The notes beneath the pieces were generated by a model. That model saw only the letters and a list, made by a program, of their open reading frames with translations, searched no databases and was not told the DNA's origin. From Sorex araneus (taxonomy: Eukaryota > Chordata > Mammalia > Eulipotyphla > Soricidae), in contig NC_073302.1 of the NCBI RefSeq assembly GCF_027595985.1, positions 403,418,003 to 403,482,002 on the forward strand: a DNA stretch of 64,000 bases. The letters run 5' to 3'. Below, piece after piece: positions 55,426 through 64,000 of this stretch. The number at the start of each line of letters is the position of its first letter. The stretch's first letter is position 1. The translations under genes and the position numbers were made by a program.

Positions 55426-55485
55426 TTCAGGACATCAATGTTTATTCTGTGAGTGAGGGTCCCAGCGCCTGGGCCCGGCCCTCCC
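55426..55485 (-). pseudogene. 60-bp retroposed mRNA 3' end (severely truncated processed pseudogene)
   Basis: A GC-rich insert sits in AT-rich DNA between ATCCTTGAAATTTTT copies (left 55410-55424, right 55486-55500). On the minus strand it reads as a GC-rich 3' UTR end with CAGAATAAACATTGATGTCC, so AATAAA is 12-17 bases before an A-run, seen as the T-run at 55418-55427. The features fit L1-mediated retroposition of the last 50 or so bases of a polyadenylated transcript. I do not recognise the parent gene. Confidence 0.75.
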
Positions 55486-55734
55486 ATCCTTGAAATTTTT
55501 AATCAATGAACCTATCATTTAAATGTAATGATGGAATGAAAGAATTCTCAGAAATTTTTTTCACACAAGCACCCTCTTTGAAAGAAGTCTTGGGGGACGT
55601 ATTCCAGAAGGAAAAACAGTCTAGGAGGAAGAAACAAAATGTCTAAAGGAATGATTCCTGAAGAATATAGTAAAATTTACTTTTGCTTGGGTAAGCTTTG
55701 ACCAAGACAAAAGACAGTCTATACTCAGAATAAA

Positions 55735-56145
55735 AAATCTAGTTGAACTATTTACAATAGCCCAAATCTGGAAACAACCCAAGTGTCTAAGAACACATGA
55801 CTGGATAAAGAAACTACTCATCTGTAAGAAGCAAAAAATGCAATTTGTTGCCACATGGATAGATCTGGAGAGTATCATGCTGAGTGAAGTTAAAGTAAGA
55901 GAGAAAGAAACAGAAAGATCTCTCATAAGTGACATATAAAGAAACATAGTAATGGAATACAAAATGCTCAAAGGCAACAGAGCAGGAGAACTGATCTTAC
56001 CAAAGTGGGGAAAGCTTTGAGGTGTGTATTTAGGGAGAGAACACTCTGGAGGAAAGTGTAGTGTTGGAAACATTGTATGCATAAACCCTTATCACTAACA
56101 ATGTTATAAATCACAGTGACTAAAATTAAGAAGAAGAAAAACCTT
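55735..56145 (+). mobile_element. L1 3' end
   Basis: TATTTACAATAGCCCAAATC, GCAATTTGTTGCCACATGGA, GTATCATGCTGAGTGAAGTT, then a 3' UTR ending with GTATGCATAAACCCTTATCA and AACAATGTTATAAATCACAG. Confidence 0.88.
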
Positions 56146-56330
56146 TTTAAAAAGTGAATTGCTTTAGGGAAGATGTTACGGGGTTGGGGGTATGAATGGC
56201 CAGGGGGCATTGGGGGGAATCCATGGAGAAGAGCTGAAGAGAAGGAAACAATGTTATGCAAGAGTTTCTTTCTTTCTTCATTGTAGGAATATAGTTACAT
56301 TGTTGGAGGGGAAAAAAAGATAATCTAAGG

Positions 56331-56493
56331 GCCTGAGACACAGCACAGGGATTAGCACTTGCCTTACACGAAGTGGACCCAGGTTCCATCCCCAGCACCA
56401 CATATGGTCCCCAGAGCACCACCAGCTATGATTCCCTAAGCACAGAGCCAGGAGTAAGCCCTAAGAACCACTGGAGTTTTACAAACAAAAAAA
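56331..56493 (+). mobile_element. SINE type 1, old, with target duplication
   Basis: GCCTGAGACACAGCACAGGG to TTTACAAACAAAAAAA, flanked by AAGATAATCTAAGG (56317-56330) and AAGATAACCTATGG (56494-56507), two mismatches. Confidence 0.88.
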
Positions 56494-56507
56494 AAGATAA
56501 CCTATGG

Positions 56508-56785
56508 GACTAGGGCAATAGTACAAAGGGTTGGAATGCATTCCTTGCATTGTCATGAGCCTGAGTTCCATCCCAGCACAGATGCCCCACCCCAATATTT
56601 CTGAGTATAACTCAGGAGACCCTTGAGTGCTACTGGGTGTGGCCTTGGTGCCCCCATACTGCTAGTCCCAAGCAGCACTGTATTGCAGGTCTGAGCATTG
56701 ACCCACTGGCTGTGGCTGGCTAGTCAAGTATTGCCAGGAGTGGTCTCTGAGTCCCCCAAGTATTTCTTGGGCATCCCCCCTTTCA
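56508..56785 (+). mobile_element. SINE type 3 (long body)
   Basis: Head GACTAGGGCAATAGTACAAA, GTGCTACTGGGTGTGGCCTT, then CACTGTATTGCAGGTCTGAG and GCCAGGAGTGGTCTCTGAGT. It is the best preserved long-body copy here, and the last module repeats a type-1-like body phrase. Confidence 0.7.
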
Positions 56786-56810
56786 GTTTAATATGTTAAG
56801 ATTAAATATA

Positions 56811-57066
56811 GGGCTGGAGCGATAGCACAGTGGGTAGGGCATTTGCTTTGCACACAGCTGACCCAGGTTTGATTCCTCCGCCCCTCTCGGAGAGCCTGAC
56901 AAGCTACCCAGAGTATCTCGCCCGCATGGCAGTACCTGGCAAGCTACCCGTGGCGTTATTCGATATGCCATAAAAGGTAACAACAAGTCTCATGATGAAG
57001 ACGTTACTGGTGCTCGCTTGAGCAAGTTGATGAGCAACGGGATAACAGTGATACAGTGGTACAGTG
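56811..57066 (+). mobile_element. SINE type 2 with clear target duplication and no poly(A)
   Basis: tRNA-like head GGGCTGGAGCGATAGCACAG, CCCCTCTCGGAGAGCCTGAC, CGTTATTCGATATGCCATAA, GACGTTACTGGTGCTCGCTT, end GATACAGTGGTACAGTG. It is flanked by AAGATTAAATAT (56798-56809 and 57067-57078). The duplication directly follows the CAGTG repeats, so the element truly ends without an A tail. Confidence 0.96.
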
Positions 57067-57095
57067 AAGATTAAATATTATCCAAGTAGGAATAA

Positions 57096-57192
57096 AGAAC
57101 TGCAGAGATAGCTCAAAAGGCTTCAGTGCATGCTTGGCACCTGCTGGGAGTAGCCTCTGGACACTTCCAGGAATGGCCAAAAGTAAAACAAA
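57096..57192 (+). mobile_element. SINE fragment, internally deleted
   Basis: ACTGCAGAGATAGCTCAAAA joined to CACCTGCTGGGAGTAGCCTC, with AAAACAAAAACACA tail. Confidence 0.65.
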
Positions 57193-57381
57193 AACACAGA
57201 AAACTGGAAGAAAATTTTAATCTGTCTAGTAGATCACTGGAACCAGGAGAAAAGAAGCAGTTATAGTCAGAAACCAATATAAATGGAAAACATTATTTGA
57301 ATAATTAGTACACTTTTAGGTGGATCATAAATTGTTTACATCAGAAACGAATTGTTTACAATTATGTTAAAATTGATCTCA

Positions 57382-57556
57382 GAAGACCAGAGATAGAGTA
57401 TAACCTTGTATAGTGACCAACCTGGGTTCAATCCCTGGTATCCCATCTAGTCCTCTAGCTCTGCCAGGAGTGACTGCTGAGAGCAGACCCAGACCCAGGA
57501 GTAACCCCTGAGCATTGCTAAGAGTGACCCAAACTCCCCCCTCCAAAAAAAAAACA
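57382..57556 (+). mobile_element. SINE type 1
   Basis: GACCAGAGATAGAGTATAAC, GGGTTCAATCCCTGGTATCC, end GAGTGACCCAAACTCCCCCC and an A-run. Confidence 0.85.
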
Positions 57557-57849
57557 ACCATAAATTCACCTCACAAAATTAAATGAGAAAAATTATACAA
57601 TCACTTTAATCAGCTAGAAGTCTTTTGATACAGTTATATCTATATCCTAGTGCTAAAGTAGAAAAAATAGAATAATATAGGGATTTGGGCAATAAAGAGA
57701 TTGATGAATATATAAGAATTTTATATATGATAGCAGAAATTGGGAAAGGATGAAATATTTAGTAGACAGGACTAGAAAAACAGATGTATTATATATGGAG
57801 AAAAACTAAGGATTACCCCTTACTTTGTACTACATTAAATATGATTAGT

Positions 57850-57905
57850 TTTGGATCCCTCTAAATGCCACATGGTTCCCCAAGCACTACCAAGTGTGGC
57901 AAAAA
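57850..57905 (+). mobile_element. SINE body fragment
   Basis: GCCACATGGTTCCCCAAGCA and CCAAGTGTGGCAAAAAAGTG are body and end. The head is absent. Confidence 0.5.
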
Positions 57906-57989
57906 AGTGAAAATATGAATTTGACTAAAACAAAGGAAATCTCTCCTTAATCAAAGGCAGCACAGATTCCCATGGAGAGAGTTATAGAT

Positions 57990-58435
57990 TGGATAAAAGA
58001 TACTTGGAAGAGACCAACAAGAGATTAATGTATAAATATGTAAAGACTACTCAAAGCATCAAGGAAATTTTAGGAGAATGGGGAAAATGTATATATGTTT
58101 CACAAATGGAGACAATATGCAACTAATAAATACATAGACAATTTTCAAGTTCACTAATAGTAAAAAAATGTGTTAAATAATAAAACAAGATATGTTTTTC
58201 CCATTAGAGTGAGAAATATTAGGAAGTAGCATTAAACATTGTCAATGATGCTGAGAAAGAGAAATTCTCATCTACAATGATTCTGGAGATCAAGCTGGAG
58301 GTATTTGTTAAGACTTAACATTTATATACTCTTACAAGCCTACTTCTGTTACAGAAAATTTTTTGTACAGATCCACAAGGGAATAGGTCAGAACAAAAAC
58401 ACAAGCTTCCCAGATACACAGAAACCTTAAAGATA
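57990..58435 (+). mobile_element. Old L1 ORF2 3' fragment
   Basis: GAGACCAACAAGAGATTAAT, ACCAGTTCACTAATAGTAAA-like sequence near 58150, and GTCAATGATGCTGAGAAAGAG in part follow the order of ORF2 near its end. It is heavily decayed. Confidence 0.55.
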
Positions 58436-58440
58436 TTTGT

Positions 58441-58600
58441 AGGGACTAGAGAGATGTACAGAGGTTAAGACATTTACCTTGCATACAGCCAACCCTAGTT
58501 CAATCCCTGGCACTGCATATGACTTTTGAGCACTTTCAGCCCTAAACCAGGAGTAATCCCTGAGCAAAGCCAAGTATGGACCCAAAGCAAAACAAACAAA
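58441..58600 (+). mobile_element. SINE type 1
   Basis: AGGGACTAGAGAGATGTACA, CTAGTTCAATCCCTGGCACT and GGACCCAAAGCAAAACAAAC. Confidence 0.88.
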
Positions 58601-58910
58601 TCCATGTAATTCCCTAAATTTGTTTTTTTAATTTATAAAATGTGACCAGTTGTCTCTTATCATGGATGGCCAACTGGCAATAAAAAATATACAAAAGGTA
58701 TCCAGATAGAAAGGAAAAGTACCTCTACTTTAGATCATACAGATAACATAATCTTGTGTATGTACACCTGTGTGTATTAGAGCAAGACTGTTTTAAGTAA
58801 TCCACATATTTAAAATGTCGATAATGAACGAATTTAATTGGTTACAGGATACAATCTCAATAAGCAAAAGCCATTGTGTTCCTACATAGCGGTAATAAAC
58901 TGTCTGATAA

Positions 58911-59155
58911 TGACAGATAGTGACAAAGCAGAGTATGTGCAAGGCCCTGAATTCAATGCATAATGCAATAGCACAAAAATCACTGCTGAATCACCCTAAT
59001 AATCACTCTAATAGTCCTGAGCACCACCAGGCTGGCCTTGATTGCCCTCAGCACTACTTACCTCCAAACACCAAACCACTGGGCTTAGTATCACAAGAAG
59101 TGACATACAGACCATCACCCACCTCAGTACCACTGCATGTGTGCCCTATGGAATT
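58911..59155 (+). mobile_element. SINE type 3 (long body), decayed
   Basis: GTGACAAAGCAGAGTATGTG (head remnant), TGAGCACCACCAGGCTGGCC and CACCTCAGTACCACTGCATG, then a short A-run. It sits inside the old L1. Confidence 0.5.
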
Positions 59156-59550
59156 AAAAAAAAATCATTCACAAAGGCAACATAAGGATTCAAAAACTTA
59201 AAATTAATTTTAACCAAGGGACAAAAACCTATATTTAAGCTACAGGATATCACTGACAGAAATTAAAGAAGCCCTAAGTAAGAAAAAATGCATCTCCAGT
59301 GATGTACATTAATCATTTCTCATAAAACTAGAAAATAAAACATTTCAGATTCAGACACTGGGACACTTAACAAGTATCTTACAGATTAAATAGGCTCTCA
59401 TAAGAAAATCTCAGCTGGTTTCCAACAAAATTCCCAAAGAAAAAAATGTTAGAAGGCACGTATTTTGTTTCAAACCTTACTACAAATCTACAATAATAAA
59501 GTCTCCATCACCAGCATAAATAAGACAGGCACTGATGAAAGTGAGAGTTC

Positions 59551-59718
59551 GGGGGCTGGAGCAATAGCACAGCGGGTAGGGCATTTGCCTTGCACGCGGC
59601 CAACCCGGGTTCGAATCCCAGCATCCCATATGGTCCCCTGAGCACCACCAGGAGTAATTCCTGAGTGCATGAGCCAGGAGTGACCCCTGTGCATCGCCGG
59701 GTGTGACCCCCCCAAAAA
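59551..59718 (+). mobile_element. SINE type 1, youngest and closest to consensus
   Basis: Every landmark is intact: GGGGCTGGAGCAATAGCACA, an A-box-like TAGCACAGCGG, an anticodon-loop-like CTTGCAC (TGC, Ala), a B-box-like GGGTTCGAATCCC, GTGTGACCCCCCC and an A tail. It is flanked by AAAGTGAGAGTTC (59538-59550 and 59719-59731). Confidence 0.97.
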
Positions 59719-59780
59719 AAAGTGAGAGTTCAGAAATACATCTGGACCGAACATGAAGGTGGAGAAAAAAGTGAGAGAGC

Positions 59781-60199
59781 CCCTAAGTCTCCTTAATGAA
59801 ACCACACGGAGGAACTAAGAATTACTGATAGATAACACGAGACAAATAAATAAGAGAATATTGTATAGGACCTTATTGAGAAGGTAAGCTGCAGATGCCC
59901 CCACCCGGGGGCATGAATGAACAACTGCCAAGAGCACATTTACTGAGGGCAGCAGGGAAGGACAGAGGCTACTTAAACCAGAGTATTGCCTGGGCACAGG
60001 CATGGGAAACTGACCAAGGCACAATGTGGGTTCCCTGTTAACCAGCAGAGAGCACTGTGCCTTACCTAAGTGGGAAACTGCCCACCCACCTGTGGATAAC
60101 CTCCCTCCCCGCCTCCCTTCCCCCACCCCCGAATTCCAAGCTGAGGACTGAGACCGCTGAGCTGTGTGGCAGATGCTGCCCAGGTGAAATGAATCAGCC
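59781..60199. other. GC-richer interval, possibly continuing into the L1 5' block
   Basis: A CCCCCACCCGGGGGC palindrome lies near 59898. The stretch 59890-60200 is GC-rich and may be part of the next element. No family was recognised. Confidence 0.3.
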
Positions 60200-60960
60200 A
60201 AGCACACAAGCTTTCAGTTGAATGGTTGAACACTTGGTGAGGGATCAGGTCTGGACCTCAGCTCACAGCTGTTTCCTAGGTCGGCTGTGTCTGACAGGCG
60301 GTCAGTGCCGACACAGAGAGGAAGTTGGGTGGATACCGGGCCAATAACAGGGGCAGGACTACCATTACCCAACCAGGTGGCATGATACCACAGTCACAAT
60401 CAGGCATCACATCTGCAAACGCTGGGTGGCAGCACTGCTCTGTCTGTCTTCAGGGTTTCGGTTGACCCACTAAATTTGGGAGTATGATAAATCCAAAGCA
60501 ACACCAGCCAGTGCCAGTTTCTGTGTGGAAACTGTGGATGCGGGCTACGCACCGCTAAAGGGTCTGCCCAAAACCAGACTCTCCCCCTTGGCAATGATAT
60601 CACACCATCAGCAGTGAAGAGGCAGAACATTTCCCCGTACTCTGGATGAAGACAAAAGCTTAAGAAAGAACAACCCCTCACACAAGTGTTCTTGAAACTC
60701 CCCGAGGAAGTATTCAAAGTGGCAAAGGATGTTCACTGAATTGAGAATAGGAGAAGAGAGCTCCAACAAGGACAGAGAAAGTGTGAGGAAACTTCCATCA
60801 GAAACTAAAAAAAGCACAATAGAGGGGCTCAACAACAGAAAGACAGGGGCTGAGGAATGAATTAATATACTTAAGGAATAGATACATGAAACAATACATA
60901 AAGAACAGAAGAAGGAAAAAAGAGCATTTCACATGAAGGAAACAGATTTATAGTATAGCA
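60200..60960 (+). mobile_element. Probable L1 5' UTR/ORF1-type sequence
   Basis: GC-rich sequence (60240-60560) passes into A-rich coding-like sequence (AAACTCCCCGAGGAAGTATT, GAATAGGAGAAGAGAGCTCC, GGGCTCAACAACAGAAAGAC, TGAGGAATGAATTAATATAC). This is the layout of an L1 5' UTR entering the ORF1 coiled-coil region. No open ORF1 remains. Confidence 0.4.
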
Positions 60961-61057
60961 TCAAAAGGATTAATAATTGTATTGCAGGAGTTCTAGAAGG
61001 AGAAAGGACAGTGGGGAAGAATATTGGTGGAGGAAATTATACACAAGAATTTCCTAC

Positions 61058-61225
61058 ACAGAGTCAGAGAGACAGTATAGCAGGTGGGGTGCTTGCTTTG
61101 CTCAGAGCCAAACCAGGTTTATTCCCCAGTATTGCATATTTTCCCCAGCACCAGCAGGAGCGATCTGTGAGTGCAGAGCTAGGAAAAGCCCCTGAGCAGC
61201 ACTGGGGGTGGCCCTAAAATAATAA
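61058..61225 (+). mobile_element. SINE type 1
   Basis: GAGTCAGAGAGACAGTATAG, AGCAGGAGCGATCTGTGAGT and GGGGGTGGCCCTAAAATAAT. Confidence 0.85.
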
Positions 61226-61279
61226 GAACAACCAAAATAATTTCTTCCTTATTCCCTGTTGATGTTGCCTGGTTCAAGT

Positions 61280-62085
61280 CCTATAGAAAACAGAATGGAG
61301 ATTGCTCAAGAGCTTCCATGTGACCGCCCCCCCTCCGTGATCCCACTTTGCAGCAGCTACCACCATTCCTCAAACACAAAAATATTATTTTGAAAAGATT
61401 TGTATGCACATTTCTATGTTCATTGTAGTGCTTAGTGCTATATGATATGGAAACAACCCAAACATTGAATGACAGATAGATACAGAAGTTATTGTATATA
61501 TGTCCAAAGGAATATGATGCCATCATACAAAAAGATGAAATCATGCAATTTGCTGCAATGTGGGTGGAACTGGGGGGTGTAGGGTGGGGAGGGCAGTATA
61601 TTTTATTAACCAAAATAAATCAGAGGGAGAAGAACAAATACTAGATGACCTTATTTATCTGTGGTATAACAAGACAGGGGATGGAAGTTATCAAGTAAAT
61701 GATAAATAAACAAGCAAGCCCTTGGCTCTGGATTACAGAACTAAGAATGTCAGTAGATTGATAAATAGATCAGTCAGACAGGTGAGGGAAGGACAGGGAA
61801 GGTGAAAAATGAGGTGGATTAACATAAAATGAGGACATTGGATGGTTTTGGGAACTTTGGTTATGTTGAGGAGAAGTACATCAAAACTGTAAGCACTGCC
61901 ACTATTGTAAACGTGTGACCTAAAACAGTTAATTATTTTTTAATGAGTTTGCTTAGGGGGAGTGGAACTTTGAGATGCTGGTGGAGGGGCACTGACACTA
62001 GGGGTAGGTTTGGAGTTGCAATGTGGTAAGCCTGAAACTCTGTTATTAATGGTATTATGAATCACAGAGCCTAATTTAAAATTGG
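61280..62085 (+). mobile_element. Old L1 3' end (ORF2 end and long 3' UTR)
   Basis: GGAAACAACCCAAACATTGA, AATCATGCAATTTGCTGCAA, TTATTTATCTGTGGTATAAC, a purine-rich 3' UTR (61780-61860), then GAAACTCTGTTATTAATGGT at the terminus. A second 3' terminus-like part follows from about 61950. Confidence 0.8.
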
Positions 62086-62424
62086 GGGATAAAAAATTTC
62101 CGAGAAAAATTTTGAAGTTCCAAGTAAAACATGAAAGAGAAGAACACCAAGACATATTGTATTCAAAGTGGCAAAAGACAAATGACAAAATCGCAGCATA
62201 TATGGAAATGTTATAATTATTAGGAAAAAATTAACATAGAGAGTTTCTATGGTGATGTGATTGAAAAGGTAGCCTGGAGATGATGACTTCTTTTATAACA
62301 GTATTTCATTGAAACTTTCAAGTACTATTTATGGCATTTACTGCTTTTAGACTATGATTTCCGTTCTCTGACTCTAAATACTTCAATTATTGAAATCCAA
62401 ATTAACCTTTATAACCATCCTGGA

Positions 62425-62530
62425 TTTGTATGATAGCAATGTTTTTGCTTATAACTGTCTGTCTTATGGTTATGCCCCCACTGTTATGATAACAGTGTTT
62501 TGGCTTATAACTGCCTTGTGGTTATACTCC
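62425..62530. repeat. Degenerate tandem duplication, about 56-bp period
   Basis: TATGATAGCAATGTTTTTGC (62429) and TATGATAACAGTGTTTTGGC (62485) head two units. Both continue TTATAACTG and GGTTAT.CCC. It is diverged, so older than the 43251 duplication. Confidence 0.75.
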
Positions 62531-64000
62531 CAAAGAAAGAGATGTTTCTCTTATGATGTTTTTATTATAAGAGAGTCAGTAAATGATCTACAGAGTTCAC
62601 ACTTTGACAGAATATGATCACATCAGTGGAAATGCATGCAGGGTCTGCTATTGCAGTTGTAAATCAAAAAGACATTTGTACTGCCTAGTTCTCCTTGCAA
62701 ACGCACCTCTAGATTCATGGTAAACTTATAAAGCTTTCTTGAGATTAGAAAATTGGATTCTGGTGAATCCCAGTGCTTACCCAATTTATACCCAGAAGAT
62801 ATTATATAAAGTTACACATTAAATTTTTCCTCTCCTTCCTGTTAGCTTTCCCTGCCAAAGGATATGCCAACTTTTTGTTAAAGAAAGCACTCAAAGGAAA
62901 GAGCTTTTCTCTCCCTCTGGGTTATTCAGTCCCTTATGTCTGATTTCCTACAGAGTGAAAATTATTGGTGGAAACTCATTAGAACAGAGTTTGTGGATTG
63001 GACATCTTTGTACCAGGAAAAGTAAATGAAATTCCCACTTCATTTCACATACGATAGCAAATTGTCACCAAGAAGACAACAATGAATGCCAACTTCAGAT
63101 ATGAACTGTGTCCCCCTGGGAGAATGTTGGCTTTGGAGGAGAGTTGAGTAAGGTGCTAAGATGGGTGAAGAAACCATACTCACTAGAAAACACTTTTTCC
63201 TTGCAGAATAGTATCTGAAATTCCATGGTTTTGTGTTTCACTTCTTAGCAAAGTTTAGACTTTGTTAAGTTGTTGAATTGAAATTAACTTAAGGAAAGGA
63301 AATGTTCAAAATCTTATCACTCCTTGTATTTTATCAGAAATAAGTGTCCGATCCTGTCTTATGTTTTAGGAATGGGAAGAAGATGCCTTAGAATAGAGAA
63401 GTGAAGCAAAGTAGCTTAAAGCAAGCCCTCCAACTCCTGCCTTGCAGTGCTCTCTGTGTCTTGTTGGTTCATGTACCCACAGAAGCAAGGGAGAATCCAA
63501 AGGTCCTGGTTGCTTCTTATGAAGAACAGGAGAGAATTCTTTCATAAATAGGAAATTCAGAGGGTCTTAAGTCAAGAGAAAAGGGAATTGGGAGACTCTA
63601 GTGCTATCATGTTGCTGTTGGTAATCACCAGTTAGGTCTTAAGCCAACACAGTTGGTCAACTATAAAGGAATAACTGTTGTGGGCTAAGTTCTAGTGCTT
63701 GGTGATTAAATGGAAATTAAAGAACAACTTATTATCATCCTTTCAACTATTCAGTAAGAAAAATCAAACCGACAGATGCCACCACGACATCCCAGTTTCC
63801 TGTGTTCTACAGCCATAGTCAGCCCCACCTTGTTTCTCAGCATGGTTGGTTGATGCTGAGTCCCTAGACCCTGTCTCCTTCCAGCTATTTGCAGACAGAA
63901 TTCAAAGGACAGTGGGACATTTTTGTGCCCTGAGCACTGGTGAGAATGGGTCTGGTTACAAAAGTTACTACTTCCACCGAATTATGCCCAGATTTATGTG
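62531..64000. other. Unique interval to the window end
   Basis: No SINE, L1, MIR, exon or RNA gene was recognised in the last 1.5 kb. Composition is balanced, so this is the longest repeat-free run of the right half. Confidence 0.45.

Larger units (their letters stand above)
58620..59780 (+). mobile_element. Old L1 ORF2 reverse-transcriptase region, interrupted by two SINEs
   Basis: AAAAGGTATCCAGATAGAAA (upstream of the FADD box), GGTTACAGGATACAATCTCA (58840), AATTAATTTTAACCAAGGGA (59203) and CTACAAATCTACAATAATAA (59480) appear in the order of L1 ORF2. The coding frame is destroyed. Confidence 0.7.

Noticed and set aside
55621..56082. A 153-codon minus-strand ORF
   Set aside because: It is antisense to an L1 3' end.
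59551..59640. A tRNA-Ala gene
   Set aside because: The A-box and B-box-like segments are those of a SINE head. The sequence lacks a paired acceptor stem and continues into the SINE body, so it is tRNA-derived and not a tRNA gene.
59815..60207. A 130-codon minus-strand ORF
   Set aside because: It has no recognised domain or splice support. The plus strand here is probably L1-related.

Overview
This window is mammalian nuclear DNA and almost certainly comes from a shrew (Soricidae, probably Sorex). The most abundant repeat is a tRNA-derived SINE with a tRNA-Ala-like head, an intact A box and B box, and a (C)AAA-rich tail. I recognise it from established knowledge as the shrew SOR-type SINE. 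Ancient mammalian repeats (MIR, an MLT1 LTR) and several L1 lineages are also present. I see no convincing host protein-coding exon, tRNA, rRNA or other structural RNA gene. The window is best read as intergenic or deep intronic DNA, roughly half of it repeats in various states of decay.

Layout. 1-16.2 kb: SINEs, old L1 ends and MIRs, with a three-level nest at 3.65-4.68 kb (old SINE, then a 651-bp retroposon ending in (GAT)n, then a younger SINE). 16.2-17.4 kb: a 1,240-bp solitary LTR (TG...CA, 6-bp target duplication). 17.4-27.5 kb: SINEs, L1 ends, a long TTCC tract and two stretches that look like conserved non-coding DNA. 27.5-30.6 kb: a young 5'-truncated L1 with an uninterrupted 703-codon ORF2 remnant, inserted into an older L1 3' end. 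30.6-35.7 kb: mostly unique. 35.7-40.7 kb: a dense L1 zone containing three ORF-less, L1-tailed elements. 41-48.6 kb: mostly unique, with an MLT1 LTR and a 63-bp tandem duplication. 48.6-51.5 kb: two more L1-tailed elements with GC-rich tandem 5' monomers. 51.5-62 kb: dense SINEs and old L1, plus a 60-bp retroposed mRNA end at 55.4 kb. 62-64 kb: unique.

The interesting biology lies in how the retroelements relate. (1) Two SINE types share one tRNA-Ala-like head but carry unrelated bodies. The second type ends in short CAGTG-containing repeats, not poly(A), and its body matches the 3' end of the (GAT)n-tailed retroposon at 3.74-4.59 kb. This is the classic signature of a SINE that has captured the tail of a partner LINE. 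(2) Elements at 40.0-40.6 kb and 49.6-50.6 kb, each bounded by its own perfect target-site duplication, share about 65 bp beyond their L1-type 3' end, including an AATAAA and a second A-run. That looks like an inherited 3' transduction. (3) Several L1-tailed elements lack ORFs and carry a tandemly repeated GC-rich 5' region, which suggests internally deleted, non-autonomous L1 derivatives.

Limits: family names come from recognition by eye, not a database search. Boundaries without a target duplication are good to about 10-20 bp. Stretches called unique may contain old repeats I could not recognise.
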